Shown here: positions 14,951-22,815 of the stretch, one piece after another
How the letters are laid out: each line of letters starts with the position of its first letter
How positions within the stretch are numbered: the stretch's first letter is position 1
Origin: Candidatus Aminicenantota bacterium
GTDB taxonomy: Bacteria; Acidobacteriota; Aminicenantia; Aminicenantales; Saccharicenantaceae
Length of the DNA: 41,164 nt
Direction: 5' to 3'
Assembly (NCBI GenBank): GCA_016867635.1
Contig: VGJC01000006.1
Location: 1 to 41,164, forward strand
The notes under the pieces: model-generated
The model's database searches: none
Told to the model about the DNA's origin: nothing
What the model saw: only the letters and a program-made list of their open reading frames with translations
Program-made: the position numbers and the translations under genes

Positions 14951-16543
14951 ATGGGACGTCAGATCCTGCTCGGTGACGAAGCGGTGGCCCTGGGGGCCGT
15001 CCACGCGGGGCTGTCCGCCGGTTATTCCTATCCCGGCACACCGGCCTCCGAGATCATGGAGTTCTTGGTCCGCCTGGCTGCGGAGAGAAAGGACTTCACC
15101 GCGGCCTGGTCGGTCAACGAGAAGGTCGCCTACGAGGAAGCCCTGGGGGCCTCCTTCGCCGGAAAGCGCGCGCTCGTCTCCTTCAAGCATGTCGGGCTCA
15201 ACGTGGCCGCCGACCCGTTCATGAACTCCGCCCTGACCGGGGCCAACGGCGGCCTGGTCGTCGTGAGCGCCGACGACCCGGGCATGCACAGCTCGCAGAA
15301 CGAGCAGGACAGCCGCTACTTCGCCCAGTTCGCCCAGGTCTTCTGCTACGAGCCCGCGGACCACCAGGAGGCCTATGACATGACCCGGGAGGCCTACGAC
15401 GTCTCCGAGCGTTTCGGCCTGCCCGTCCTCATGCGCCTGGTGACGCGGCTGTCCCACAGCCGGTCCTCGGTCGAGACCAAGGAGCCGAGGGGCCAGAACG
15501 AGCTCCACCCGGGGGCCCCCCGGGACTGGACCCTTCTTCCGGTCAACGCCCGGCGGCGTTTCGGGCTGCTCCTCGACCGGCAGGCGGAGATGGCCCGTTT
15601 CTCGGACGGGTCCGCCTTCAACGTCCTCCGCCTCAACGACAAGGACCGGTCCCTCGGGGTCATCGCCGCGGGCGTCGGCTACAACTATTTCCGCGAGGCC
15701 TGCGGCCCGGACGGGGACCTGCCGTCATTCCTCAAGGTCTCGACCTATCCGCTGCCCGAGGGCCTCGTCCGCAAGCTCGTCGAGCACGTCGGGTCCGTAC
15801 TGGTCGTCGAGGACGGATATCCCTTCATCGAAAAGCAGCTGAAAGGCCTGTTCGGGATCGCCGGCAAGACCGTCCTCGGCCGTCTCAGCGGCGCGCTGCC
15901 CCGCTCCGGCGAGCTGTCGCCCGACAGTGTCCGCGCGGCCCTCGGCCTCGAGCCGCTGCCGGCCCTCGCCAAGAGCGGCCTGCCGCTCGCCGGGCGCCCG
16001 CCCCAGCTCTGCCTCGGGTGCCCGCACGCCGACACCTTCAAGGCCCTCAACAAGGCCCTCGAGTCCTACCCCGGCTCCGGCGTCTTCAGCGACATCGGGT
16101 GCTACACGCTGGGCGCGCTGCCTCCCTACAACGCCATCGAGACGTGCGTCTGCATGGGGGCCAGCATCAGCATGGCCCGCGGGGCCTCGGATGCCGGGCT
16201 CCGTCCGGCCGTATCCGTCATCGGCGATTCGACCTTCGCCCATTCCGGGATCACCCCGCTCCTCGGCGCGGCCGCGTCCGACGTCGATATGACCGTCTTC
16301 ATCCTCGACAACTCGACGACGGCCATGACCGGCGGCCAGCCGAGCTTCGGGACCGGCGAGCGCCTGCTGCGCATCATCGAGGGCCTCGGCGTCCCCCGGG
16401 AGCGCGTCCGGACGATCGACCCCCTGCCGAAGAACCACGAGAAGAACGTCGGCATCATCCGCGAGGAGCTGGACCATCGCGGGCTGTCCGTCGTCGTCGC
16501 CGTCCGGGAGTGCGTCCAGGAGACTAGGAAGAAAAGGAGCTAG
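14951..16543 (+). CDS. iorA: Indolepyruvate:ferredoxin oxidoreductase alpha subunit, lacking the ferredoxin domain
   Basis: IorA carries the thiamine diphosphate site that decarboxylates arylpyruvates (indolepyruvate, phenylpyruvate) to aryl-acetyl-CoA. The N-terminal half binds the 2-oxoacid (MGRQILLGDEAVALGAVHAG, GYSYPGTPASEIMEF). The core has QLCLGCPHADTFKAL, the first thiamine segment IGDSTFAHSGITPLLGAA and the Asn-containing FILDNSTTAMTGGQ. The protein stops at 530 residues, with VVVAVRECVQETRKKRS. Typical IorA proteins run to about 600-650 residues with two CxxCxxCxxxCP clusters after this point, and these are absent. The start follows GGAGGAAAGG. iorB follows after three bases. Confidence 0.9.
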   Translation: MGRQILLGDEAVALGAVHAGLSAGYSYPGTPASEIMEFLVRLAAERKDFTAAWSVNEKVAYEEALGASFAGKRALVSFKHVGLNVAADPFMNSALTGANGGLVVVSADDPGMHSSQNEQDSRYFAQFAQVFCYEPADHQEAYDMTREAYDVSERFGLPVLMRLVTRLSHSRSSVETKEPRGQNELHPGAPRDWTLLPVNARRRFGLLLDRQAEMARFSDGSAFNVLRLNDKDRSLGVIAAGVGYNYFREACGPDGDLPSFLKVSTYPLPEGLVRKLVEHVGSVLVVEDGYPFIEKQLKGLFGIAGKTVLGRLSGALPRSGELSPDSVRAALGLEPLPALAKSGLPLAGRPPQLCLGCPHADTFKALNKALESYPGSGVFSDIGCYTLGALPPYNAIETCVCMGASISMARGASDAGLRPAVSVIGDSTFAHSGITPLLGAAASDVDMTVFILDNSTTAMTGGQPSFGTGERLLRIIEGLGVPRERVRTIDPLPKNHEKNVGIIREELDHRGLSVVVAVRECVQETRKKRS

Positions 16544-16546
16544 GCC

Positions 16547-17125
16547 ATGAAGCAGGACATCATTCTGGCGGGCGTCGGCGGTCAGGGCATCCTGTCCATC
16601 GCCTACGTCATCGACAACGCCGCCCTGGCCGAAGGGCTCTTCTTCAAGCAGGCCGAGGTCCACGGCATGGCCCAGCGGGGCGGGGCCGTCCAGTCCCACA
16701 TGAGGCTTTCGAGCCGGCCCGTCTGGAGCGACCTCATCCCCAGGGGAGAGGCCGACATGATCCTCAGCGTCGAACCTCTGGAGGCCCTCCGCTACCTGGA
16801 CTACCTGCGTCCCGACGGGATCGTCGTGACCAGTTCGACCCCGTACAAGAACATCCCCGACTACCCCGACCTCGACAACATCCTCGACGCCGTCCGGAAG
16901 GCCCCGAAGGCGGTCATCGTCGACTCGGAAAAGCTGGCCAAGGAAGCCGGCACGGTCAAGGCCCAGAACATCGTCCTCCTGGGGGCGGCCTCGGGTTTTC
17001 TGATGCTCAAGGAGGCCGGGCTGAAGACCGTGATCGAAGCCCTGTTCAAAGGGCGCGGGGGGCCGGTCCTCGAGGCCAACCTGAAAGCCTTCGACCTCGG
17101 CCGGAAGGCGGCCTCAGGGTCATGA
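16547..17125 (+). CDS. iorB: Indolepyruvate oxidoreductase beta subunit
   Basis: This 192-residue protein is the gamma-type (POR_G) subunit that pairs with IorA and helps bind CoA. The N-terminus MKQDIILAGVGGQGILSIAY has the family GxGGQG loop; AEVHGMAQRGGAVQSHMRL is the second hallmark. It starts three bases after iorA and its stop overlaps the start of the acyl-CoA synthetase (ATGA), so all three are translationally coupled. It has no cysteine cluster, so the complex as encoded has no visible iron-sulfur site. Confidence 0.94.
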   Translation: MKQDIILAGVGGQGILSIAYVIDNAALAEGLFFKQAEVHGMAQRGGAVQSHMRLSSRPVWSDLIPRGEADMILSVEPLEALRYLDYLRPDGIVVTSSTPYKNIPDYPDLDNILDAVRKAPKAVIVDSEKLAKEAGTVKAQNIVLLGAASGFLMLKEAGLKTVIEALFKGRGGPVLEANLKAFDLGRKAASGS

Positions 17126-19461
17126 AGAAGACCGGCCTCGGCAAGATCGACCGGATCTTCGCCTTGGCGGAGAAGGACGGGCGCGATTCCCTGCTCGAGC
17201 CGGAGGTCTACCGGGTCCTGGCGGCGGCCGGGATCCGGACGCCGCGCCACGTCTTCCTTCCGACCGGGAAGCGGGCGACGCGCAAGGACCTGCCTTCCCA
17301 AGGCGCCGGCAAGGTCGTCATCAAGGTCGTCTCGCCGCTCATCGTCCACAAGTCCGACGCCGGAGGCGTGGAGTTCGTCGCGGCCGACGCCGCGTCCGTG
17401 AACAAAGCCTGCGGCCGCATGCTCCGGACCGTTCCCCTCCGCTATATCGAATGGCTGAAAAGGTCCTCCGGGGCGACGGCCGGGAAGGCGGTCACGCCGG
17501 GCGCCGTCCGGGAGTCCATCCGCGGCTTCCTGATCGCGGAGAAGGTCGATTTCGAGAACGTCGGCTTCGGCTCCGAGATCCTGATCGGGACCCGCAACAC
17601 CCGCGAGTTCGGCCCCGTCCTGACGGTCGGCAGCGGAGGCCTCGAGGTCGAATACATGAACGAGCGGCTCCGGGAAGGCCGGGCGGCGGCCATCGCCTCG
17701 GCCCACCTGCTCGATGACGGGCAGGTCGAGGGCCTCATCGGGCCGCTGTCGTTCTTCGGCAAAGTGGCGGCCGAGTTCCGGGGCCGGAAACCTCTGGTCA
17801 CGCCGAAAGCCCTGGCCGGGACCGTCCTGCTGTTCCGCGACCTGGCGGCCGCCTTTTCCCCGTTCTCCGAGCGCTCGCCGTTCGTCATCGAAGAGGCCGA
17901 GGTCAACCCGTTCGTCATCCGCGGCGGCCGGCTGCTGGCCCTGGACGGCGTCTGCCGGTTCTCCCGGGCCAAGGCCCCGGAAGGCGCCCGCCCCGTGGAA
18001 GCCATCCGGCACCTGCTCCGGCCCGGCTCCATCGGCATCGTCGGCGTTTCGGAGAAAATGAACATCGGCCGCATCATCCTGCGGAACATCCTCAAGAGCG
18101 GGTTCCCGTCCGCGGACGTGTTCGTCGTCAAGCCGGGGGTCGACCGCATCGACGACTGCCTGTGCGTCCCGTCCATCAAGGACCTGCCCCGGCCCGTTGA
18201 CCTGTTCGTTCTGACCCTTGGCGCCGAGCTGTGCGCTCCGGCCATGGAAGAGCTCGTCGAACACGGCAAGGCCCGGTCGGTCATCGTTATCGCCGGCGGC
18301 ATGGGGGAGAAGGAGGGCGGCGCCTCTATCGAGGACCGCATCCGTGAAGTCCTGGCCGGAGGACGGCGGGAAGGGAAGCTGACCCCGGTCGTCAACGGAG
18401 GCAACTGTCTGGGCATCGCCTCGAAGCCCGGCCGCTACGACACGACGTTCATCCCCGCGAGCAAGCTGCCCCGGCCGAAGAGCCCGCGCTCGGGCCTGGC
18501 CCTCATCAGCCAGAGCGGGGCCTTCATGATCTGCCGGATGAGCAAGCTGCCGATGATCGAGCCCCTCTACGCGGTCTCGCTGGGTAACCAGATCGACCTC
18601 ACGGCGTCGGACTACATGAAGTATCTCGCCGAAGACGGGGAGGCCCGGCTCTTCGCCGTCTACATGGAGGGATTCCGGCCCGGCGACGGGCTGGCCTTCG
18701 CCCGGGCCGTCAAGGACATCACGGCCGGGGAGGGACGGGGCGTCGTCGTCTATAAAGCGGGCCGGAGCCCCGAAGGCCGGGCGGCGACCTCGAGCCACAC
18801 GGCTTCGGTGGCCGGCGAATACGCCGTATTCCGCTCCGTCCTCGAGCAAGCCGGGGCGGTCGTCGCCGGGGACCTCTTCGAGTTCGAGAGCTTCATGAAA
18901 GGGATGGTCTTCCTCGAGGAGAAAAAGGTCCACGGCCGGCGCGTGGGGCTCATCAGCAACGCCGGCTTCGAATGCGTGGTGCTGGCCGACAATCTGAAGA
19001 ACGGCGGCGGGCTGGAGCTGGCCGCGTTCGCGCCGGGGACCCGGGCCCGGATCCTCGACGCCCTTCGGCCGCTCGGGATCGACCGCCTCCAGGACGTCCG
19101 CAACCCTCTCGACGTGACGCCGGTCGCCGACGACGCGGCCTTCTGCGAGTGCGCCCGGGCCATCCTCGAAGACCCGGGAGTCGACTGCGCGGTCGTCTCC
19201 AACGTCCCCATGACCCCGGCCCAGCAGACGTTGAAGGCGGGAGAGGCCCACGGCGAGGACCTCACGCGGCCGGGCGCTTTCGCCTCACGGATGATCGAGA
19301 TCTTCCGGGCCGTGGACAAGCCGGTGGTCGTCAACCTCGACGCGGGGGAGCTTTACGCGCCGCTGGCCGAGTTCCTGGAGCGGGCGGGATTGCCCGTCTT
19401 CCGCCGGGCCGACGAAGCGGTCCGCTTTCTCCGGGCTTACGTGGAACACGCGCTGCGATAA
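17122..19461 (+). CDS. ADP-forming acyl-CoA synthetase, ATP-grasp domain first
   Basis: This enzyme would convert acyl- or aryl-acetyl-CoA plus ADP and phosphate to free acid, CoA and ATP, the energy-yielding last step after IorAB. The 779-residue chain begins with an ATP-grasp domain (about 1-290: GKVVIKVVSPLIVHKSDAGGV, EEAEVNPFVIRGG). The CoA-binding Rossmann domain follows (about 295-430, SIGIVGVSEKMNIGR), then two succinyl-CoA-ligase-like domains (LALISQSGAFM; SSHTASVAGEYAVF with the phosphorylated His at residue 559). Most fused family members have the CoA-binding half first, so the order is reversed here. Substrate choice is inferred from linkage to iorAB. Confidence 0.88.
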   Translation: MKKTGLGKIDRIFALAEKDGRDSLLEPEVYRVLAAAGIRTPRHVFLPTGKRATRKDLPSQGAGKVVIKVVSPLIVHKSDAGGVEFVAADAASVNKACGRMLRTVPLRYIEWLKRSSGATAGKAVTPGAVRESIRGFLIAEKVDFENVGFGSEILIGTRNTREFGPVLTVGSGGLEVEYMNERLREGRAAAIASAHLLDDGQVEGLIGPLSFFGKVAAEFRGRKPLVTPKALAGTVLLFRDLAAAFSPFSERSPFVIEEAEVNPFVIRGGRLLALDGVCRFSRAKAPEGARPVEAIRHLLRPGSIGIVGVSEKMNIGRIILRNILKSGFPSADVFVVKPGVDRIDDCLCVPSIKDLPRPVDLFVLTLGAELCAPAMEELVEHGKARSVIVIAGGMGEKEGGASIEDRIREVLAGGRREGKLTPVVNGGNCLGIASKPGRYDTTFIPASKLPRPKSPRSGLALISQSGAFMICRMSKLPMIEPLYAVSLGNQIDLTASDYMKYLAEDGEARLFAVYMEGFRPGDGLAFARAVKDITAGEGRGVVVYKAGRSPEGRAATSSHTASVAGEYAVFRSVLEQAGAVVAGDLFEFESFMKGMVFLEEKKVHGRRVGLISNAGFECVVLADNLKNGGGLELAAFAPGTRARILDALRPLGIDRLQDVRNPLDVTPVADDAAFCECARAILEDPGVDCAVVSNVPMTPAQQTLKAGEAHGEDLTRPGAFASRMIEIFRAVDKPVVVNLDAGELYAPLAEFLERAGLPVFRRADEAVRFLRAYVEHALR

Positions 19462-19462
19462 A

Positions 19463-19484
19463 GCGGGCTGTCCGTCGTCGTCGC
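19463..19484 (+). repeat. 22-bp exact copy of the 3' end region of iorA
   Basis: The 22 bases starting two bases after the acyl-CoA synthetase stop are identical to 16479-16500 inside iorA (the codons for GLSVVVA and flanks). The match ends abruptly on the right. It contains a GTC-GTC repeat, which eases chance matches in this GC-rich genome, but the length is notable. It may be the trace of a local duplication or recombination. Confidence 0.5.
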
Positions 19485-19505
19485 GTGAATAGCGCCGGGG
19501 GCTCG

Positions 19506-20825
19506 TCAGCGCCTGCGCCACTGGAACCGGTGGGGGAAAGACTCGGGGTTGTTCGTCGCGATGGGCGCCGTGTGACAGACGGCGCAGGAGGTCGGCCGGT
19601 CGCCGCCATGGGCGGTCACGATGTTCACCAACCCGCCGCCCTTCGAGCTCGAGTGGCAGACCCGGCAGCTGCCGATCGTCAAGGCCTTGTTCTGGTATTG
19701 GAGCGCTTGGTAGTGGTCCGAATCCTCGTTCGAAGGGACCGTGGCGTGGGCCGGGCCGTGGCAGGCGGAACAGGAGAGCTCTCCGTGGCCGGCGGAGTCC
19801 TTGTACAGGGCCGCTCCCGTCTCGACTTCATGGACGAACGTGTGGCAGCTCGCGCATTTCGGCTGTCCTGACCACGGGACGCGGCCGGAGGTGATCGTGT
19901 TGGCCAGGTTGGCCATGGTGCCGTGGCAGGTCGCGCAGTTCCCGCTCGCGTTCGTATGGTCCGTGCTCCGGTTGCCTTTGGTCTCTTGACCGGGGTGGCA
20001 ATCATAGCAGTTGACGGTTTTCAGGCTGTGGGTCAAGTGGACGGCTTGGGAGAGGTACTTGCCCGACGATCCCGGCCCGGTCTGGCCCAGGAAGGGGCTT
20101 CCGTGACAGGCGGCGCAAAGAACAGGCTTGCTGTCGACGAGCGTCGTTTCCTCCGATTCGTCGTGGGCTTCCAGGATGGACTTGACATCCCCCACGCCGT
20201 GGCACTTGGCGCAGCTGATCTCGTCGGAGGTCGGGACGGTCGTCCGGGTCACGGCCAGCTCGAGGCCGGTCGCGGCGTCGAGGACCTTGATCTCGGCGAC
20301 CTGGTAGGGGTCCCAGACGTCGGCGTCGTTGACCGGGACGACGGGGATGCCGTCGGCCTGGAAGTGGTTGCCCTTGAGGACCATCTCGCCGGTGAGGCCG
20401 TTGTGGACGCCGGGATCGACGAAGTTCAGGCCGGTGTCCGGAGCCAGGGCGGTCCCGAAGAGAAGGAGGGAGTTGTCCCAGAATTGGGCGTAGCTCCGCT
20501 TGCCGTAGGAAAAGGTGTTGTCGACGATCCGGTACTCGAGCCGGACGCCGGCGGTGACGATCTCGGGGGGGGCGCCGCGCCTGACGACCTGGGCCCAGAG
20601 CGTGTTGTACGGCGGCAGGAGGACCTCGCTGTCGTAGGTCGCGCTGAAGCCGTGCATGCCGATGTCGTTCCAGGCCAGAACGACGTATTCGAGGGATTCG
20701 GCGGGGATGTCGACGGGAACAACGGTCTCGGCGGGCGTCACCGAGCACGTGCCGACGAGGCCGGCCAAGCCGACAAGGAGGAGAACGAGGACAGGCGCGG
20801 GAACTCTCGGGCGACGCTCGGTCAT
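19506..20825 (-). CDS. Octaheme c-type cytochrome with N-terminal signal
   Basis: The 439-residue exported protein carries eight CxxCH heme-attachment motifs, all in the C-terminal half: CAKCH, CAACH, CYDCH, CATCH, CASCH, CSACH, CRVCH and CAVCH. The first 30 residues (VLVLLLVGLAGLVGTCS) form a signal sequence; the Cys could be lipidated, though the VGTC context is not a standard lipobox. The region of about 40-200 (VVLAWNDIGMHGFSATYDSEV, FSYGKRSYAQFWDN) is heme-free and beta-rich, without an assigned function. Such proteins carry electrons in the periplasm or at the outer membrane. An AAGGAG site precedes the ATG. It converges on the ior operon and diverges from the DUF6599 gene. Confidence 0.9.
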   Translation of the reverse strand: MTERRPRVPAPVLVLLLVGLAGLVGTCSVTPAETVVPVDIPAESLEYVVLAWNDIGMHGFSATYDSEVLLPPYNTLWAQVVRRGAPPEIVTAGVRLEYRIVDNTFSYGKRSYAQFWDNSLLLFGTALAPDTGLNFVDPGVHNGLTGEMVLKGNHFQADGIPVVPVNDADVWDPYQVAEIKVLDAATGLELAVTRTTVPTSDEISCAKCHGVGDVKSILEAHDESEETTLVDSKPVLCAACHGSPFLGQTGPGSSGKYLSQAVHLTHSLKTVNCYDCHPGQETKGNRSTDHTNASGNCATCHGTMANLANTITSGRVPWSGQPKCASCHTFVHEVETGAALYKDSAGHGELSCSACHGPAHATVPSNEDSDHYQALQYQNKALTIGSCRVCHSSSKGGGLVNIVTAHGGDRPTSCAVCHTAPIATNNPESFPHRFQWRRR

Positions 20826-20874
20826 GAAGGCTCTCCTTGTCCGTCGGATTCAAGGCCCGGCTGAACGGCCTCGT

Positions 20875-20904
20875 CTATTATTCCACGAATCCGGAAAAAT
20901 TCAA
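20875..20904 (-). promoter_or_regulatory. Possible promoter of the cytochrome gene
   Basis: On the minus strand TTGAAT (complement of 20899-20904) and TAATAG (complement of 20875-20880) are 18 bases apart. The leader would be about 45 bases and contains the AAGGAG site. The -10 box is imperfect. Confidence 0.4.
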
Positions 20905-20939
20905 GCCTGGGCGGTCCCCCTTGCCGCGGGCCGGCCGGC

Positions 20940-20968
20940 TTGCCCGGTCCGGGGCGACGTGGTAAAAT
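20940..20968 (+). promoter_or_regulatory. Promoter of the DUF6599 gene, implying a leaderless mRNA
   Basis: TTGCCC (20940-20945) and TAAAAT (20963-20968) have a 17-base spacer. The -10 box ends only eight bases before the ATG at 20977, and no Shine-Dalgarno lies between them. Confidence 0.55.
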
Positions 20969-20976
20969 CAATCGAC

Positions 20977-21900
20977 ATGAAAAGGGTGCTGTCGGCGGCC
21001 GTTTGCCTGGCCCTTTTGGGAGGAGGTCCCGTTGCGATGACCGCCCCGGAAGACAAGGACGCAAAAGCCCTGTCCTCGCTCATCCCCCGGACGATCGGGC
21101 CCTGGCTTTCGGAGGCCGACGAGGTCTTCGACGCGGAGACGATCTTCGACTACATCAACGGCTCGGGCGAGGTCTACCGGTCCTACAACATGAGGCTCGT
21201 CCTGGCCCGGCGCTTCCACAAGGACGGCAAGCCCGACATCGTCGTCGACCTCTTCGACATGGGGTCGTCCGAGGACGCTTTCGGCGTCTTCACCCACGAC
21301 CTGGACGGGGAGGACGCGAAGATCGGCCAAGGCTCGACCTACAAGGGGGGGCTTCTGTCCTTCTGGAAGGACCGCTATTTCGGTTCGGTCTATGCCGAGG
21401 AAGAGACCCCGGAAACAAAGGGCCTGGTCCTCGAGCTGGGCCGTCAGATCGCCGCGGCCATCCCGCGGGAAGGGAGCAAGCCCTCGCTCCTGTCGGCTCT
21501 ACCGCCCGAAGGACTGGACGCCAAGCTCGTCCGCTTTTTTCACAACCACCTGGTCCTGAATTACCACTTCTTCGTGGCCGACACGAACATTCTGCTCCTC
21601 GACCAGACGACGGATGCCGTTCTGGCGCTTTACGGCGGCCCGAAGGACGGGGCCCGCCTGCTCCTTGTCGACTATGGCGACACCGCCAAGGCCGGCGCCG
21701 CCCGCGATTCATTCTCCGGAGCCTATATGCCCGAATCGCCGGAAAAGGGCATCGTCCGGACGGAGGACGGGAAGTGGGCGGCGGTGCGGACCGCCGGGAG
21801 CGTCGTGGCCGTGGTCTTCGACGCCGGATCAGAGACACAGGCCGCCGCCGTGCTCGATGAAGCGGCGGCGGCATGGATGAAGGGGCGTTCCCCAAAATGA
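20977..21900 (+). CDS. DUF6599-type secreted protein
   Basis: The 307-residue protein resembles the uncharacterised DUF6599 family: an exported domain with PRTIGPWLSEADEVFDAETIFDYINGSGEVYRSY and DLFDMGSSEDAFGVF. The start at 20977 gives a signal peptide (MKRVLSAAVCLALLGGGPVA). An in-frame ATG at 21037 preceded by GGAGGAGG would give a protein without a signal, so translation from there is possible but less likely. The biochemical role is unknown. It is 16 bases before the DUF362 gene, and both products are exported, suggesting a shared envelope function. Confidence 0.75.
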   Translation: MKRVLSAAVCLALLGGGPVAMTAPEDKDAKALSSLIPRTIGPWLSEADEVFDAETIFDYINGSGEVYRSYNMRLVLARRFHKDGKPDIVVDLFDMGSSEDAFGVFTHDLDGEDAKIGQGSTYKGGLLSFWKDRYFGSVYAEEETPETKGLVLELGRQIAAAIPREGSKPSLLSALPPEGLDAKLVRFFHNHLVLNYHFFVADTNILLLDQTTDAVLALYGGPKDGARLLLVDYGDTAKAGAARDSFSGAYMPESPEKGIVRTEDGKWAAVRTAGSVVAVVFDAGSETQAAAVLDEAAAAWMKGRSPK

Positions 21901-21916
21901 AAGGAGATTCGTTGAT

Positions 21917-22810
21917 ATGAGAAGAAGTTCCATCACCCGCAGGGATTTCCTGAAGGTCGCCTCCGCGGCCCCCCTGGCCGGGGCTTTCATCCCGGCCCTC
22001 AAGGCCGGGACCCCGGCCGCCCCGGATGAAAAGGTCCGGGTCGTCCTGGTCCGCGACCCCAGCCCGCTCGGGCCCGGCGGGGCCCCGCCGGCCGAGGTCG
22101 TCCAGAAGATGCTCGACGACGCCGTCTGCGCCTTGCTCGGGGAAAAGGACGCGGTCCGGGCCTGGAAGTCGATCATCCGGCCCGAGGACGTCGTCGGCAT
22201 CAAGACCAACGCCTGGCGCTACATCCCGACGACCGTCGAGGTCGAGCAGGCCATCAAGCGCCGGGTGATGGACGCGGGGGTGGCCGAGGACAATATCGCC
22301 ATCGACGACCGGGGGGTTCTCCGCAACCCCGTTTTCCAGAGAGCCACGGCCCTGGTCAACGCCCGCCCGTTCCGCACTCATCACTGGTCGGGGGTCGGCA
22401 GCCTGATCAAGAACTACATCATGTTCGTCCCCTCGCCTCCGGCCTACCACGGCGACACGTGCGCCGACCTGGCCACGCTCTGGAACCTGCCCATGGTCAA
22501 AGGCAAGACCCGGCTCAACGTCCTGGTCATGTTCACGCCGCTCTTCCATGGCGTCGGGCCCCATCATTACTCGAAAGAGTACACTTGGGAATACAAGGGG
22601 CTCATCGTCAGCCGGGACCCCGTCGCGGCCGACGTCACGGGCCTGCGCGTCCTGCAGGCCAAGCGGCGCGAGCATTTCGGCGACGACCGGCCCTTCCAGA
22701 TGACCCCCCACCACGTCTTCCTGGCCGATACCCGCCACCATCTCGGGGTGAGCGACATCAACAAGATCGAGCTGGTCAAGCTGGGCTGGCCGGACGGGGC
22801 CCTCATCTAG
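21917..22810 (+). CDS. Tat-exported DUF362-domain protein
   Basis: The 297-residue protein begins with a twin-arginine signal (SITRRDFLKVASAAPLAGAF) and has DUF362 features: VVGIKTNAWRY near residue 95, AIDDRGVLRNPVF, SLIKNYIMFVPSPPAYHGD and the C-terminal GLIVSRDPVAADVTGLRVL. Some DUF362 proteins carry ferredoxin-like clusters; this one has only two cysteines and no cluster motif. Tat export suggests a folded or cofactor-containing protein. An AAAGGAG site lies upstream. It is co-directional with the DUF6599 gene. Confidence 0.85.
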   Translation: MRRSSITRRDFLKVASAAPLAGAFIPALKAGTPAAPDEKVRVVLVRDPSPLGPGGAPPAEVVQKMLDDAVCALLGEKDAVRAWKSIIRPEDVVGIKTNAWRYIPTTVEVEQAIKRRVMDAGVAEDNIAIDDRGVLRNPVFQRATALVNARPFRTHHWSGVGSLIKNYIMFVPSPPAYHGDTCADLATLWNLPMVKGKTRLNVLVMFTPLFHGVGPHHYSKEYTWEYKGLIVSRDPVAADVTGLRVLQAKRREHFGDDRPFQMTPHHVFLADTRHHLGVSDINKIELVKLGWPDGALI

Positions 22811-22815
22811 CCGTC

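Noticed and set aside
21917-22810. DUF362 protein as an Fe-S ferredoxin-like protein serving IorAB
   Set aside because: It has two widely spaced cysteines and a Tat signal, so it cannot hold a [4Fe-4S] cluster and is outside the cytoplasm.
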